From contig JBGQNR010000166.1 in the NCBI GenBank assembly GCA_041501225.1, positions 1 to 14,494 on the forward strand: a stretch of 14,494 nucleotides of DNA, read 5' to 3'. The notes under the pieces are model-generated. The model was not told the origin of the DNA, did not search any database, and was given only the letters and a program-made list of their open reading frames with translations. The stretch is from JAFNAG01 sp041501225. Lineage in GTDB: Bacteria; Acidobacteriota; UBA6911. Each line of letters starts with the position of its first letter. Position 1 is the stretch's first letter. Both the position numbers and the translations under genes were made by a program. Positions 5,907-14,139 of the stretch are shown here, piece after piece.

Positions 5907-8018
5907 CTAATGAAGGTTGACCATCAGCCAGAGCAGGAAGACGATCACACCGACGAGCAGCCAGCTGCCACCGAACCCCAGCACGTCCTTCCAGCCCGGT
6001 TTGTAGATTTCCCAATTCGAGCCCGGCCAGATTTTTTCCTTCTCGGTGTCCTGAAACTTTTGGATCATATCCGCCAGAGCCAGTTTATCCGCTTCGGGCG
6101 TAGCCTGGACGGGCGTGCGCAGGCGCGCGAAGAAGCGGTCGAGGTCGGCCCGAGCCACGGGCCGGGTGAAAAAACTGAAGCAAAAGAGCAGGAAAAACGG
6201 GAACAGGGCATCGAAATAAAAGCGCGCTGCGACCAGTTCTGCCTTACTGAAGCGCTTGAAATCGATCCCGAACCAGCTCAGCACCCAGATTTCGGCATGA
6301 AAGCGTCCCAGCCCGAACTTGACTGATTTAGGATCGGCAGGATCGCGGCGCGCCACTTGTTCGAAAAACACCGCACTGGCTTCCTGGACCTCGGTTTTGT
6401 CGATTCGCTGCCCGATCCGGGCGGCGCGGCCGGCGGCGACATCCTCGGTGGTGGCCTCGACCGACATCGCTATCTCGCGAGCCTGAGTCTCGACGGTGAA
6501 ACGCGGATTCGTCCGGGCCCATTCCAGGTTCAGAAAGATATTGGGAATCACTGCGTAAATAGCGAAACAGAGGAACACCTGAAGGATGACCGCCCATTTG
6601 GTTAATCGGCGCCACACGAATCCCAGCCAGATGGCAGCGCCAAAGATGGCTGGGATCGAAATGAAATACTTGAACAGCTCGAGCAGGTTGTCGATGTAGA
6701 GCGCCGTGGCGGCGCCGCCGGCAATGGTTACCACGATCATGACCCGGCCGGCGTTAATATAATGCCGGTCGGAGCAGCCGGGACTAAACGGCCGGTACAG
6801 GTTTTGGATGACCAGGGCCGAATTGGCGACGCAGGTGGCGGCCAGACTCGACATCTTGCCGGCGAGCACGCCGGCCAGCATCAGTCCGATGGCGCCGGGA
6901 AACAAGAGGTCGCGGGTCATGTAGCCCCAGATCAGGTCCGGATCGTGCAGTTGGTTACTGTACAGGGCGATCGCCAGAAGGCCGGCCAGGGCCCAGAAGA
7001 TCATGATGAAACGCTTTAAGTACATGCCTCCGATCATGCCGATGCGCGCGGACATTTCATCCTTCGCCGACCCGGCCGTTGCCATCCCCGGCGCCGAGGC
7101 GATGATCGACACCAGGTTGGCGAGCGCCATGGCGGCGATCGTGTACCAGGCGTACTCCCCCATCGCCGTCGAACCGAAAAGGTTGAACATATGACCGGGC
7201 ACCGTGGCGTGCAGACCTGAGAAGCCGCCAATTCGCGCCAGCCCCACAGGGATCAGGAGCAGCGAAAATACGATGATCAGTATCCCCTGGATCACGTCGG
7301 TAATCACGGCAGCGATAAAACCGCCCATCATGGTATAGAGCGCAACCACGACTGCATAGACGGCATAGATCACGGCGGGATTGGTGTAGGAAATGAAGGC
7401 GCGCAGCTCGCCGCGCTTGAGCCGGTCGGAAAGTTCGTCGAAGCGTCGTTGCTCCTCCGGAGTCAATGCCGCAGTCGATTCGCGACGCGCGCGCAGGACG
7501 TTGTATTCGCGGAATTGCTCCACGCTGCGCCGTTCCTCGAGCGTGTAACGAGCTTCCGGCTTGGGGGTGAGCGCCATCATGGTCTTGGCCGCCACCATGT
7601 ACCCGACGCCGATGCCGATCACGGCCATGACCAGCGAGAAGGCTGCGAAGGCGGCGCCGAGGAACCGGCTGCGGAAGCGCTCCTCGAAGTAGTCTCCGAT
7701 GGTCACGAGCCGGACACGGCGGAACCAGAAGGTCGTGAACCAGTAGAAGGGGGTAAGGAAAAGGACGAGGTATTGAATCCACATGCCGCCGATACCCTGG
7801 CGGTAAATCTCGCGCGAGACGACCACGGCCTGGTCAGGGCTCGTGGACGTGCCCAGATTGAGAAAAAACTGATAGGTCTTGCCGATTTTCCGCCCGGCGA
7901 TAAAGAAGTCCTCGCTGGTCTTCATGCGCCGGCGGGCGCGTTCGCCCAGCCACAGAACAAAGGCGACGTAGCCGAGGATGATGGTAAAATCGATCCAGTG
8001 CAAACCGAAGATGGTCAC
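5907..8018 (-). CDS. Sodium:solute symporter (SSS family), long form
   Basis: This inner-membrane transporter of the SSS family should couple Na+ entry to uptake of a sugar or other small solute. I chose GTG at 8018 (703 residues) because GGAG lies five bases upstream and the family opening, a first helix after HWIDF, follows at once; a GTG at 8090 would add 24 residues. Seen in order: SEDFFIAGR after helix 1, GTSTSPDQAVVVSREIYRQG, a helix 8-like segment IIASAPGMATAGS-KDEMSA, and LLFPGAIGLMLAGVLAGKMS. Two polar insertions are unusual: a charged helical stretch after ALTPKPEARYTLEERRS, with AALTPEEQRRFDELSDRLK, and a longer one beginning near LNLEWARTNPRF. Further membrane helices come after that. 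The substrate cannot be read from sequence, but the beta-helix lipoprotein gene 51 bases downstream favours a sugar or sugar acid. Confidence 0.88.
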   Translation of the reverse strand: MTIFGLHWIDFTIILGYVAFVLWLGERARRRMKTSEDFFIAGRKIGKTYQFFLNLGTSTSPDQAVVVSREIYRQGIGGMWIQYLVLFLTPFYWFTTFWFRRVRLVTIGDYFEERFRSRFLGAAFAAFSLVMAVIGIGVGYMVAAKTMMALTPKPEARYTLEERRSVEQFREYNVLRARRESTAALTPEEQRRFDELSDRLKRGELRAFISYTNPAVIYAVYAVVVALYTMMGGFIAAVITDVIQGILIIVFSLLLIPVGLARIGGFSGLHATVPGHMFNLFGSTAMGEYAWYTIAAMALANLVSIIASAPGMATAGSAKDEMSARIGMIGGMYLKRFIMIFWALAGLLAIALYSNQLHDPDLIWGYMTRDLLFPGAIGLMLAGVLAGKMSSLAATCVANSALVIQNLYRPFSPGCSDRHYINAGRVMIVVTIAGGAATALYIDNLLELFKYFISIPAIFGAAIWLGFVWRRLTKWAVILQVFLCFAIYAVIPNIFLNLEWARTNPRFTVETQAREIAMSVEATTEDVAAGRAARIGQRIDKTEVQEASAVFFEQVARRDPADPKSVKFGLGRFHAEIWVLSWFGIDFKRFSKAELVAARFYFDALFPFFLLFCFSFFTRPVARADLDRFFARLRTPVQATPEADKLALADMIQKFQDTEKEKIWPGSNWEIYKPGWKDVLGFGGSWLLVGVIVFLLWLMVNLH

Positions 8019-8194
8019 GCGGTCTCCATTCTCAGCGGCTCGTTCATCCACGCATGGCCGGTAGGACCCGCCTAACATACTCGGCTCCACCGCACCTGTC
8101 CAGCAACTTCCACCCTCTGAGCAGGCGAAACCAATTCCCTTTCAGTCCTTCCGGGCGTTCCCGCAAAAGAAGAGCGCAAAAGGGTATCTCCCTA

Positions 8195-8223
8195 TTGAAC
8201 GAGCATTCCGATTTGCGTAAGCT
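8195..8223 (+). promoter_or_regulatory. Possible weak promoter for the HMA-domain gene
   Basis: TTGAAC at 8195-8200 is followed after 17 bases by TAAGCT at 8218-8223. The -35 is good and the -10 is poor. It lies about 75 bases before the start codon in the divergent spacer between the symporter gene and the HMA-domain gene. The assignment is tentative. Confidence 0.25.
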
Positions 8224-8295
8224 TTGTCGAGTCGATCTGCCCATTTAGAGGCAGGTTGAAGGGTGAAACCAGACTTCAGACAAGAGGAGTGCTCC

Positions 8296-8652
8296 ATGAA
8301 GATCAAAACGCCGTTCGTGGCCGTCGTAACAGCTTTCATTCTATTGGCGATGATTACCGCCATCCCCATCGCCGCACAGAAGTCACCGGACGTTTTGAAA
8401 GCGGGAGAATATACCGCTAAGGTCAAAGCCATCACATGCGGCGGTTGCGGTCCTCTCATCAAGAGAACGATGGAGGGGATGAAGGAGATTGGTTCTGTTT
8501 CCGTAGACTCAACGAATAAGACCGTTCAGTTTGCCGTGAAAAAGGACGCCACGATCAAGTTGGCCGACCTGCAGAAGGCCCTCGATGGCGCGGCAAAAAA
8601 CATGGGAATGGGAGCGGATTACACTCTTCTCGATCTGAAGCCTGCAAAGTAA
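8296..8652 (+). CDS. Small secreted heavy-metal-associated (HMA/MerP-like) protein
   Basis: This 118-residue protein is a stand-alone metal-binding domain exported from the cytoplasm. The ATG at 8296 has GAGGAG six bases upstream, which decides the start over a GTG at 8263. A Sec signal peptide covers about residues 1-27 (basic MKIK, a hydrophobic core, then PIAAQ). The HMA fold follows: KVKAITCGGCGPLIKRTME with the metal ligands Cys48 and Cys51, then IGSVSVDSTNKTVQFAV and IKLADLQKALDGAA, the beta-alpha-beta-beta-alpha-beta pattern. The family normally has Met-x-Cys-x-x-Cys; here the residue directly before the first Cys is Thr and the one two before is Ile, which may change metal preference. 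A mercury, copper or zinc role is possible. No ATPase, reductase or MerR regulator gene sits beside it, so the partner is unknown. Confidence 0.8.
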   Translation: MKIKTPFVAVVTAFILLAMITAIPIAAQKSPDVLKAGEYTAKVKAITCGGCGPLIKRTMEGMKEIGSVSVDSTNKTVQFAVKKDATIKLADLQKALDGAAKNMGMGADYTLLDLKPAK

Positions 8653-8808
8653 GGCAGATTTGAAGCAGTCGCGTGCCGTTTGATGGCGCCCGTGCCCATG
8701 CCCACGAATGCGCGGTTTTTTCGAATCCTGGAATCGTACCGGTTCGCCGCCGGGCAATCACCGCGGCTCGCGGGTGTAAATCGCTGGGATTGGAACAGAG
8801 GTGCGTGC

Positions 8809-9801
8809 ATGGAAAAGCGAACGCTGGGTAACACCGAATTCCTGATCACGCCGATCGGGCTTGGAGCCTGGGCCATGGGCGGCGGAGGCTGGGCGTTCGG
8901 ATGGGGACCGCAGGATGATGCGGAATCTATTGCGGCGATCCATCATGCCCTTGATCTGGGAATCAACTGGATCGACACGGCCGCGGTGTACGGTCTCGGG
9001 CACTCGGAAGAAGTTGTGGCGCGGGCGCTGGCAGAGGTCCCGCCGTCGGACAGGCCTCTCGTCTTCACCAAGTGCAGCCTGGTCTGGGACGAGAAGGGCA
9101 AAATCTCGCACAGCCTGGAGCCGGCATCCCTCCGCAAAGAACTGGAAAACAGTCTGCGGCGCTTGCGCGTCGACACCATTGACCTCTACCAGATCCATTG
9201 GCCGAGTTTCCCACCCGGGGGTTCCGGCGGATCCTCGTCGGATGCAGGCCTCGAGGAAGCGTGGCACACACTCGCGGGGCTGCAGAAACGGGGCAAGGTC
9301 CGTAATCTGGGCGCGTCAAATTTCAGCGCCGCGCAACTGGAGCGAGTCCACCGTATTGCCCCTGTGAGTTCGCTCCAGCCGCCCTATTCCATGCTGAAGC
9401 GCCATATTGAGACTGAGACCCTGCCCTACTGCGCCGCGCACAAAATCGGGATCATCCCTTATTCGCCCATGCAATCCGGCCTGCTCAGCGGATCCATGAC
9501 GCGCAAGCGCATCGCTTCATTTCCGAAAGATGACTGGCGCCCAATGAGCCTGGAGTTTCAGGAACCAAGATTGACGAAAAACCTTCAGCTTGTGGAAAGG
9601 CTCCGGGCCATTGGGGCACGGCACGGGCGATCCCCGGGGGAAGTGGCCATCGCCTGGACTTTGCGGCTTCCGGCGGTGACCGGCGCCATCGTCGGCGCCC
9701 GCCGGCCCGCGCAGGTCGACGGCTTTATCGGCGCCGCCCAATTCCACCTCAGCCCGCAAGAAATCGAAGAAATCGAAGCAGCCTTGGCGCGCGACGCATA
9801 G
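8809..9801 (+). CDS. Aldo/keto reductase
   Basis: This 330-residue cytoplasmic NADPH-dependent oxidoreductase belongs to the aldo/keto reductase superfamily and most resembles the bacterial general-stress type. The barrel opens with RTLGNTEFLITPIGLGAWAM. The catalytic tetrad is complete: Asp56 in NWIDTAAVYG, Tyr61, Lys88 in VFTKCSL and His130 in LYQIHWP. GKVRNLGASNFSAAQLE, IIPYSPMQSGLLSG and the cofactor-site segment AVTGAIVGARRPAQVDG are also as expected. The ATG at 8809 has AGAGGTG upstream and matches the family's start; the frame is open back to 8680 but that part has no family resemblance. It lies 156 bases after the HMA gene on the same strand, and may be its own transcription unit. The true substrate is not predictable from sequence. 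Confidence 0.93.
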   Translation: MEKRTLGNTEFLITPIGLGAWAMGGGGWAFGWGPQDDAESIAAIHHALDLGINWIDTAAVYGLGHSEEVVARALAEVPPSDRPLVFTKCSLVWDEKGKISHSLEPASLRKELENSLRRLRVDTIDLYQIHWPSFPPGGSGGSSSDAGLEEAWHTLAGLQKRGKVRNLGASNFSAAQLERVHRIAPVSSLQPPYSMLKRHIETETLPYCAAHKIGIIPYSPMQSGLLSGSMTRKRIASFPKDDWRPMSLEFQEPRLTKNLQLVERLRAIGARHGRSPGEVAIAWTLRLPAVTGAIVGARRPAQVDGFIGAAQFHLSPQEIEEIEAALARDA

Positions 9802-10130
9802 AAGCGCACCCAAGCCGATGAAAATGGGCCGACGAAGCGGGCGCCGCACGGCGCTCAGATCCGGGATTATTCGACCCCAGAGTCCAGCGACGCCCGGCAG
9901 CAGGCGTCGCAATTGCCCGCGCAGTACACCACCACTCATGGCAGATTGGGAAAACCAGATTATGAGTGTTTTTGCCAGAAACTCGAGCGCCGGAGGCGCG
10001 TAATACGGTAGCCTCGGGCAAGCGAAGCTCCGCACGGGGTTTAAGGGAATGTGGACGAGAGCCCTGTAATGGCGAGAGAAGAATCTCAATCTAATTAAGT
10101 GCCATTCGCGCGCGTTCCCGCTTCTGAAAT
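9802..10130. other. Intergenic stretch after the aldo/keto reductase
   Basis: No convincing gene on either strand. It holds two short perfect inverted repeats in its first part: GCGCCG at 9841-9846 with CGGCGC at 9849-9854, and the stronger one described at 9887-9910. The rest shows no structure I can interpret. The promoter of the next gene begins at its right end. Confidence 0.45.
9887..9910 (+). terminator. 8-bp perfect stem-loop downstream of the aldo/keto reductase
   Basis: GCGACGCC (9887-9894) and GGCGTCGC (9903-9910) form a perfect GC-rich stem with an eight-base loop, 86 bases past the reductase stop. No T tract follows, so it is not a classical intrinsic terminator. It could protect the 3' end or act with Rho. 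The stem is plain in the sequence; its role is inference. Confidence 0.35.
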
Positions 10131-10135
10131 TTGAA

Positions 10136-10165
10136 TTGGCAGATGCGATGCCCTCGCTTTATAGT
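10136..10165 (+). promoter_or_regulatory. sigma70-type promoter of the Asp-box protein gene
   Basis: TTGGCA (10136-10141) and TATAGT (10160-10165) are separated by 18 bases, both one or two mismatches from consensus. The start codon is 68 bases after the -10 box, with GGAGGGAG just before it. This is the best promoter on the plus strand of the window and supports independent transcription. Confidence 0.6.
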
Positions 10166-10233
10166 GGGGAGCATATTTGGGCTCGGATTTAGCCGGGCTA
10201 TTCCGCTGCAATCCAGGTACTACGGAGGGAGTC

Positions 10234-13200
10234 ATGAAGAAAGGGTCCATTCCCGCTTTTTTGCTGGCCGCGGTGCTCCTGCCGATCGCGGCCCACAATG
10301 CGGCACCGCATTCCAACGATCAGACAACCCTGGCCAGCTTGCGCTGGCGCTCCATCGGCCCGGCCAATCCTGGCGGCCGTGTCACCGACATCGCAGGGGT
10401 GCCGGGCAACCCGAACACTTATTATGTTGCCGGCGCAATCGGAGGCATTTTCAAGACGACCAACGGCGGCATGACCTTCGCGCCGATCTTTGACAGCCAA
10501 CCTGTTTCCTCCATTGGCGCGATCGCGATTGCGGCATCCAATCCCAATATCCTGTGGGTTGGCACCGGCGAAGGCGATCCACGCAACGATGCCGGTTTCG
10601 GCGATGGTGTCTACCGATCCACCGACGCGGGCCAAACGTGGCAGCATGTGGGCTTGACCGACTCCGAGCGCGTCAAGCGCATCCGTATCCATCCGACAGA
10701 TCCCAACACCGCCTGGGTGGCAGTGCTCGGGCACGAATGGGGACCCAACGAGGAGCGTGGAGTGTTCAAGACCACCGATGCCGGCAAAACCTGGAAGAAG
10801 GTGCTCTACCTGGACGCGGACACCGGCTGCTCCGATATCGACATCGATTCCCAGAATCCGCGCATCCTCTACGCCGGCATGTACACCTACCGCCGTAAAC
10901 CCTGGCGTTTCGACAGCGGCGGCGGCGGCACTGCGCTTTATCGCTCCAAGGACGGGGGAGACACGTGGGAAAAGCTCACGCAGGGGCTGCCCAAAACGCC
11001 AATGGACCGCATCGGCGTGGCTGTCGCTCCCGGCAATCCCAACATCGTTTACATGATCACCGAAACGAAAACTGAAGGAAATCTTTTCCGCTCGGATGAT
11101 CGCGGCGATACCTGGCGCATGGTAGCCAACAATCCCAATATCAACTTCCGCCCCTTCTATTACAGCGACTTGAGAGTGGATCCGAACAATCCTGAGCGTG
11201 TCTATTCGCTGGGCGGCAGCCTGACGGTTTCCAACGATGGCGGGCGCACCTTCACCAACATCGCCCAGGGCGTGCATTCCGATCACCAGGCACTCTGGAT
11301 CGATCCCAAAAACTCCAATTACATCCTCAACGGCAGCGACGGCGGTTACCAGGTTTCGCTCGACGGCGGGAGCAGTTGGGAGGTCATTAACAACATCTCC
11401 TTCGCCCAGTTCTACCACATCACCTATGACCTGCAGACCCCCTACCTCGTCTACGGCGGCTTGCAGGATAACGGCTGCTGGGTCGGGCCAAGCGCCACGA
11501 TTTTCAACAACGGCATCCGCAAGCGCGACTGGTACACCATTGGCGGCAGCGACGGATTTTTTGCCGTGCCGGACCTGAATGCACCCCACCTCGTCTATAC
11601 CGACCTGGAAGGCGGCTCGATTACGCTGCTCGACCGCAACTCCGGCGTCGCACGCAACGTCACTCCCTACCCCAAGGATGTGGGCCCCACCGGCAGCCCC
11701 ATTTTCAATTACAGGTACCGTTTCAACTGGAACCCGCCGATCGCCGCCTCGCCGCACAATCCAAGCGTCATGTATTACGGCGCCCAGCTCATTTTCAAAA
11801 CGGTAAACCAGGGATATTCGTGGGAGATTATCAGCCCCGACCTGTCGACCAACGATAAGAGTAAACAGCAGTCCTCCGGCGGCGAAGTCGTCACGGACAA
11901 CACGGCGGCGGAATTCCATTGCACGATCCTGACCATCGCCGAATCGCCGGTGAGAGCGGGCGTCATCTGGGCCGGCACCGACGACGGCAACATTCAAGTG
12001 ACGCAGGACGGCGGCAAAAAATGGACCAACACCATCGCCAACATCAAAGGCCTGGCGCCCAATCCCTGGATTCCCACCATCGAGGCCTCACACTACGATG
12101 CCGGCACCGCCTACGTCGCGGTGGACCGTCATCAGGAAGACGACTTTGCGCCCTACGCATTCAAGACTACCGACTACGGGCAGACCTGGACTCCCATCAC
12201 AGGCGACCTGCCGGCCAAAGGCTACGTCCACGTCGTGCGCGAAGATCCGAAAACAAGAAACCTGCTCTACATCGGCACGGAGCTGGGCATATTTGCATCA
12301 TGGGACGGCGGCGGCCACTGGGTTTCCATCCGCAACGACATGCCGCCAGTGGCGGTCAGGGACATCGTCATTCATCCACGCGAGAATGATCTGATCGTTG
12401 GTACACACGGACGCGGCGCCTATATTCTGGACAACATCACGCCGCTCCAGCAGTTGGCTCAGGCAAAGGCAACCGACGCCTTCCTGTTCGATATCCTGCC
12501 TGCTATGCGACACCAGCTGGCGAGCCGCGATGCCTCCGTCGGCGCAAAGGACTACGGCACTCCCAATCCGCCCTATGGGGCGACGATCGACTACTACCTG
12601 AAAGCAGCGGGCACAGAACAGGTCAGCATCACGATCGCCGACAAGGCCGGCAAAGCGCTCCGCACCTTGCGAAACCAACCGAATCGAGCCGGCATAAACC
12701 GTGTCATCTGGGATCTGCGCGTCGATGGGCCGCAGATGACTCCAGCCGGCGCTCCCGGCGGGCCGGGCGCAATGCCTGGAGGCGGCGGGCGCAGCGCAGC
12801 CGGTGGGGATCGCGGCGGAGCTGGCGGTGGGGGCGGCGGCGGACGAGGCGGCGGGGGCAGCCCGCAAGTGGTTCCGGGCGACTATGTCGTCACCCTTCAG
12901 GTCGGCAGCAAACAGGTGACTAAGCCCGCTCGTGTTGTGTTTGACCCGAAGGTGAAGGTATCCCAGGCTGATCTCCAGTTGCAGTTCAACACAGCCCAGG
13001 AGGTACAGGCGCTCGCCGTGACGGTCGGAGATTTGGTCAATCGCGTGGAGGAGTTCACGCGTCAGCTGACCTCGGCCGCCGATCCCGCGCAGCGAGCAGC
13101 CCTGGACCAGCTCAATCAGCTGCATGGCAAGCTCGTGCGCGAATGCACAATGACTTATCGCTGCGGAGCAAAGCTGCGCGAGAATGTCAATTCTCTGCTC

Positions 13201-13338
13201 AGCTCGATCACTGGAGCGATTGCGCGACCCAGTGACGGCATGCTGCTGCTTGTACGCGAATACAAGGAGGAGACGACACAGGCGACAGCGGAGCTGAATC
13301 GCATCATCGCAACATCAGGCAAGAAGATTGACGATTGA
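10234..13338 (+). CDS. Secreted VPS10/sortilin-like Asp-box (BNR) repeat protein
   Basis: This 1034-residue exported protein is a beta-propeller-type protein of the VPS10/sortilin-like family, common in acidobacteria and of no fixed function. ATG at 10234 with GGAGGGAG in front gives a signal peptide of about 20-25 residues (MKKGS, then a hydrophobic core to PIAAH). Then come WRSIGPANPGGRVTDIAGVP and a long series of Asp-boxes, S/T-x-D-x-G-x-T-W/F: KTTNGGMTF at about 74, RSTDAGQTW, KTTDAGKTW, RSKDGGDTW, RSDDRGDTW, VSNDGGRTF, VSLDGGSSW, KTVNQGYSW, VTQDGGKKW, KTTDYGQTW, then a degenerate one. VGTHGRGAYILDNITPL marks the end of the propeller region. A Gly-rich linker at about 838-876 joins a beta-rich and then helical C-terminal domain. 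The stop codon lies inside a heptamer repeat, so the last residues (KKIDD) are repeat-encoded. Peptide or glycan binding is possible; no catalytic residues can be assigned. Confidence 0.88.
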   Translation: MKKGSIPAFLLAAVLLPIAAHNAAPHSNDQTTLASLRWRSIGPANPGGRVTDIAGVPGNPNTYYVAGAIGGIFKTTNGGMTFAPIFDSQPVSSIGAIAIAASNPNILWVGTGEGDPRNDAGFGDGVYRSTDAGQTWQHVGLTDSERVKRIRIHPTDPNTAWVAVLGHEWGPNEERGVFKTTDAGKTWKKVLYLDADTGCSDIDIDSQNPRILYAGMYTYRRKPWRFDSGGGGTALYRSKDGGDTWEKLTQGLPKTPMDRIGVAVAPGNPNIVYMITETKTEGNLFRSDDRGDTWRMVANNPNINFRPFYYSDLRVDPNNPERVYSLGGSLTVSNDGGRTFTNIAQGVHSDHQALWIDPKNSNYILNGSDGGYQVSLDGGSSWEVINNISFAQFYHITYDLQTPYLVYGGLQDNGCWVGPSATIFNNGIRKRDWYTIGGSDGFFAVPDLNAPHLVYTDLEGGSITLLDRNSGVARNVTPYPKDVGPTGSPIFNYRYRFNWNPPIAASPHNPSVMYYGAQLIFKTVNQGYSWEIISPDLSTNDKSKQQSSGGEVVTDNTAAEFHCTILTIAESPVRAGVIWAGTDDGNIQVTQDGGKKWTNTIANIKGLAPNPWIPTIEASHYDAGTAYVAVDRHQEDDFAPYAFKTTDYGQTWTPITGDLPAKGYVHVVREDPKTRNLLYIGTELGIFASWDGGGHWVSIRNDMPPVAVRDIVIHPRENDLIVGTHGRGAYILDNITPLQQLAQAKATDAFLFDILPAMRHQLASRDASVGAKDYGTPNPPYGATIDYYLKAAGTEQVSITIADKAGKALRTLRNQPNRAGINRVIWDLRVDGPQMTPAGAPGGPGAMPGGGGRSAAGGDRGGAGGGGGGGRGGGGSPQVVPGDYVVTLQVGSKQVTKPARVVFDPKVKVSQADLQLQFNTAQEVQALAVTVGDLVNRVEEFTRQLTSAADPAQRAALDQLNQLHGKLVRECTMTYRCGAKLRENVNSLLSSITGAIARPSDGMLLLVREYKEETTQATAELNRIIATSGKKIDD

Positions 13339-13353
13339 CGATTGACGATTGAC
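13326..13353 (+). repeat. Four tandem GATTGAC heptamers
   Basis: Four exact head-to-tail copies of GATTGAC run from the last codons of the Asp-box protein gene into the spacer. Because the unit is seven bases long and contains TGA, three successive copies place a stop in all three forward frames. The actual stop of the gene, TGA at 13336-13338, is one of these. They pair with the heptamers at 13386-13408 downstream. Confidence 0.9.
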
Positions 13354-13385
13354 GAAAAAAGATGCCTGACGTGTTGGTTTCCATT

Positions 13386-13408
13386 CGTAAATCGTCAATC
13401 GTAAATCG
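13386..13408 (+). repeat. Complementary heptamer arm, CGTAAAT-CGTCAAT-CGTAAAT
   Basis: Three heptamers in the opposite orientation, alternating CGTAAAT and CGTCAAT, follow the first array after about 32 bases. AATCGTCAATCGT here is exactly complementary to ACGATTGACGATT in the first array, and the whole arms would pair over about 21 bases with two mismatches. The pair is a large stem-loop of a kind seen as dispersed repeats in some environmental genomes; copy number elsewhere cannot be seen here. Confidence 0.7.
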
Positions 13409-13437
13409 CCATTCCCACCCGGGGGTGTGGTGCGGAA

Positions 13438-14139
13438 ATGCCGAAGGTTTTGATTACCGGGGCCGGCCGTGGGTTTGGACGCGAATTGTTCAAAGTCTAC
13501 GCCGAACGCCGCTGGACTGTGTTTCCCCTGGTGCGCAATCCGGCGGTCGCTGAAGAATTGAGTTCAGCCCGAGTAGCCGCATGTTATCCGATTATCGGGG
13601 ATGTGGCTTGCGCCAGCGTCGAAGATCAGATCCGTGCGGTGCTGGCGCAGCACGGTGACGCGCTCGATCTCCTCATCAACAATGCGGGCAATATCAAAAA
13701 GCTGCGCTGGTTGCCGAACACGGTGCCGGAGGACATGGAGAGTCTGTTCAAAGTTCATTGCGTGGGAGTATTCCGTTGTACCCGGGCGGCGCTGCCGTTC
13801 CTGCGTAAAGCGGAAAGGCCCATGGTAATCAACGTGACTTCCCGATGGGGCTCGATCGCGCGCACCGCCGCAGGGCAGTTCCGCGGGATCTACTCCTATC
13901 AAATCGCCAAATGTGCGCAGAACATGCTCACCGCATGTTTCGATCAGGAACTCAAAGACCAAGGTATCCGCGTCGTCGCCCTCCATCCCGGCAAGTTAAT
14001 GACGGAAGCCGGTGCAGCGGATGCAGACACCCCGCCCAGGGAAGCCGCCCTGAAAATGGCAGATTGGATTCAATCCTTCGACCTTGGCCAGGCTTGCGTC
14101 TGTCACGACCTGATGGAAGGCGGCATCATCGAATGGTAG
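13438..14139 (+). CDS. Short-chain dehydrogenase/reductase (SDR), classical type
   Basis: This 233-residue NAD(P)-dependent oxidoreductase has the classical SDR fold. The cofactor motif is TGAGRGFG at 7-14; NNAG is at 81-84. Ser135 in VTSRWGS, and Tyr154 and Lys158 in YQIAK, form the catalytic triad. The position of the fourth catalytic residue, normally Asn in VN-x-x-G, is His107 here (LFKVHCVGVF), which is unusual and may lower or change activity. Otherwise the sequence resembles the C-factor/sniffer-like branch of small SDRs, including the LHPG segment near 183 and a short C-terminus. ATG at 13438 is supported by the fold starting at once; the ribosome-binding site is poor (a GGGGGTGTGG run lies upstream). 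It is bracketed by two inverted-repeat elements and probably transcribed on its own or by readthrough from the preceding gene. Confidence 0.9.
   Translation: MPKVLITGAGRGFGRELFKVYAERRWTVFPLVRNPAVAEELSSARVAACYPIIGDVACASVEDQIRAVLAQHGDALDLLINNAGNIKKLRWLPNTVPEDMESLFKVHCVGVFRCTRAALPFLRKAERPMVINVTSRWGSIARTAAGQFRGIYSYQIAKCAQNMLTACFDQELKDQGIRVVALHPGKLMTEAGAADADTPPREAALKMADWIQSFDLGQACVCHDLMEGGIIEW

Noticed and set aside
8680..8808. Longer start for the aldo/keto reductase
   Set aside because: The extra residues do not resemble the family, and the ATG at 8809 has a ribosome-binding site and the standard RTLGNT opening.
10131..10165. TTGAAT at 10131-10136 as the -35 for the Asp-box gene
   Set aside because: The spacer to TATAGT would be 23 bases; TTGGCA at 10136-10141 gives 18.
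10198..11997. A 599-codon open frame antisense to the Asp-box gene
   Set aside because: It has no recognisable motif or sensible start, and is explained by codon bias of the GC-rich gene on the other strand, whose Asp-box series is unmistakable.
13326..13408. CRISPR-like array at the heptamer repeats
   Set aside because: Units are seven bases, contiguous and without spacers; the arrangement is an inverted repeat.
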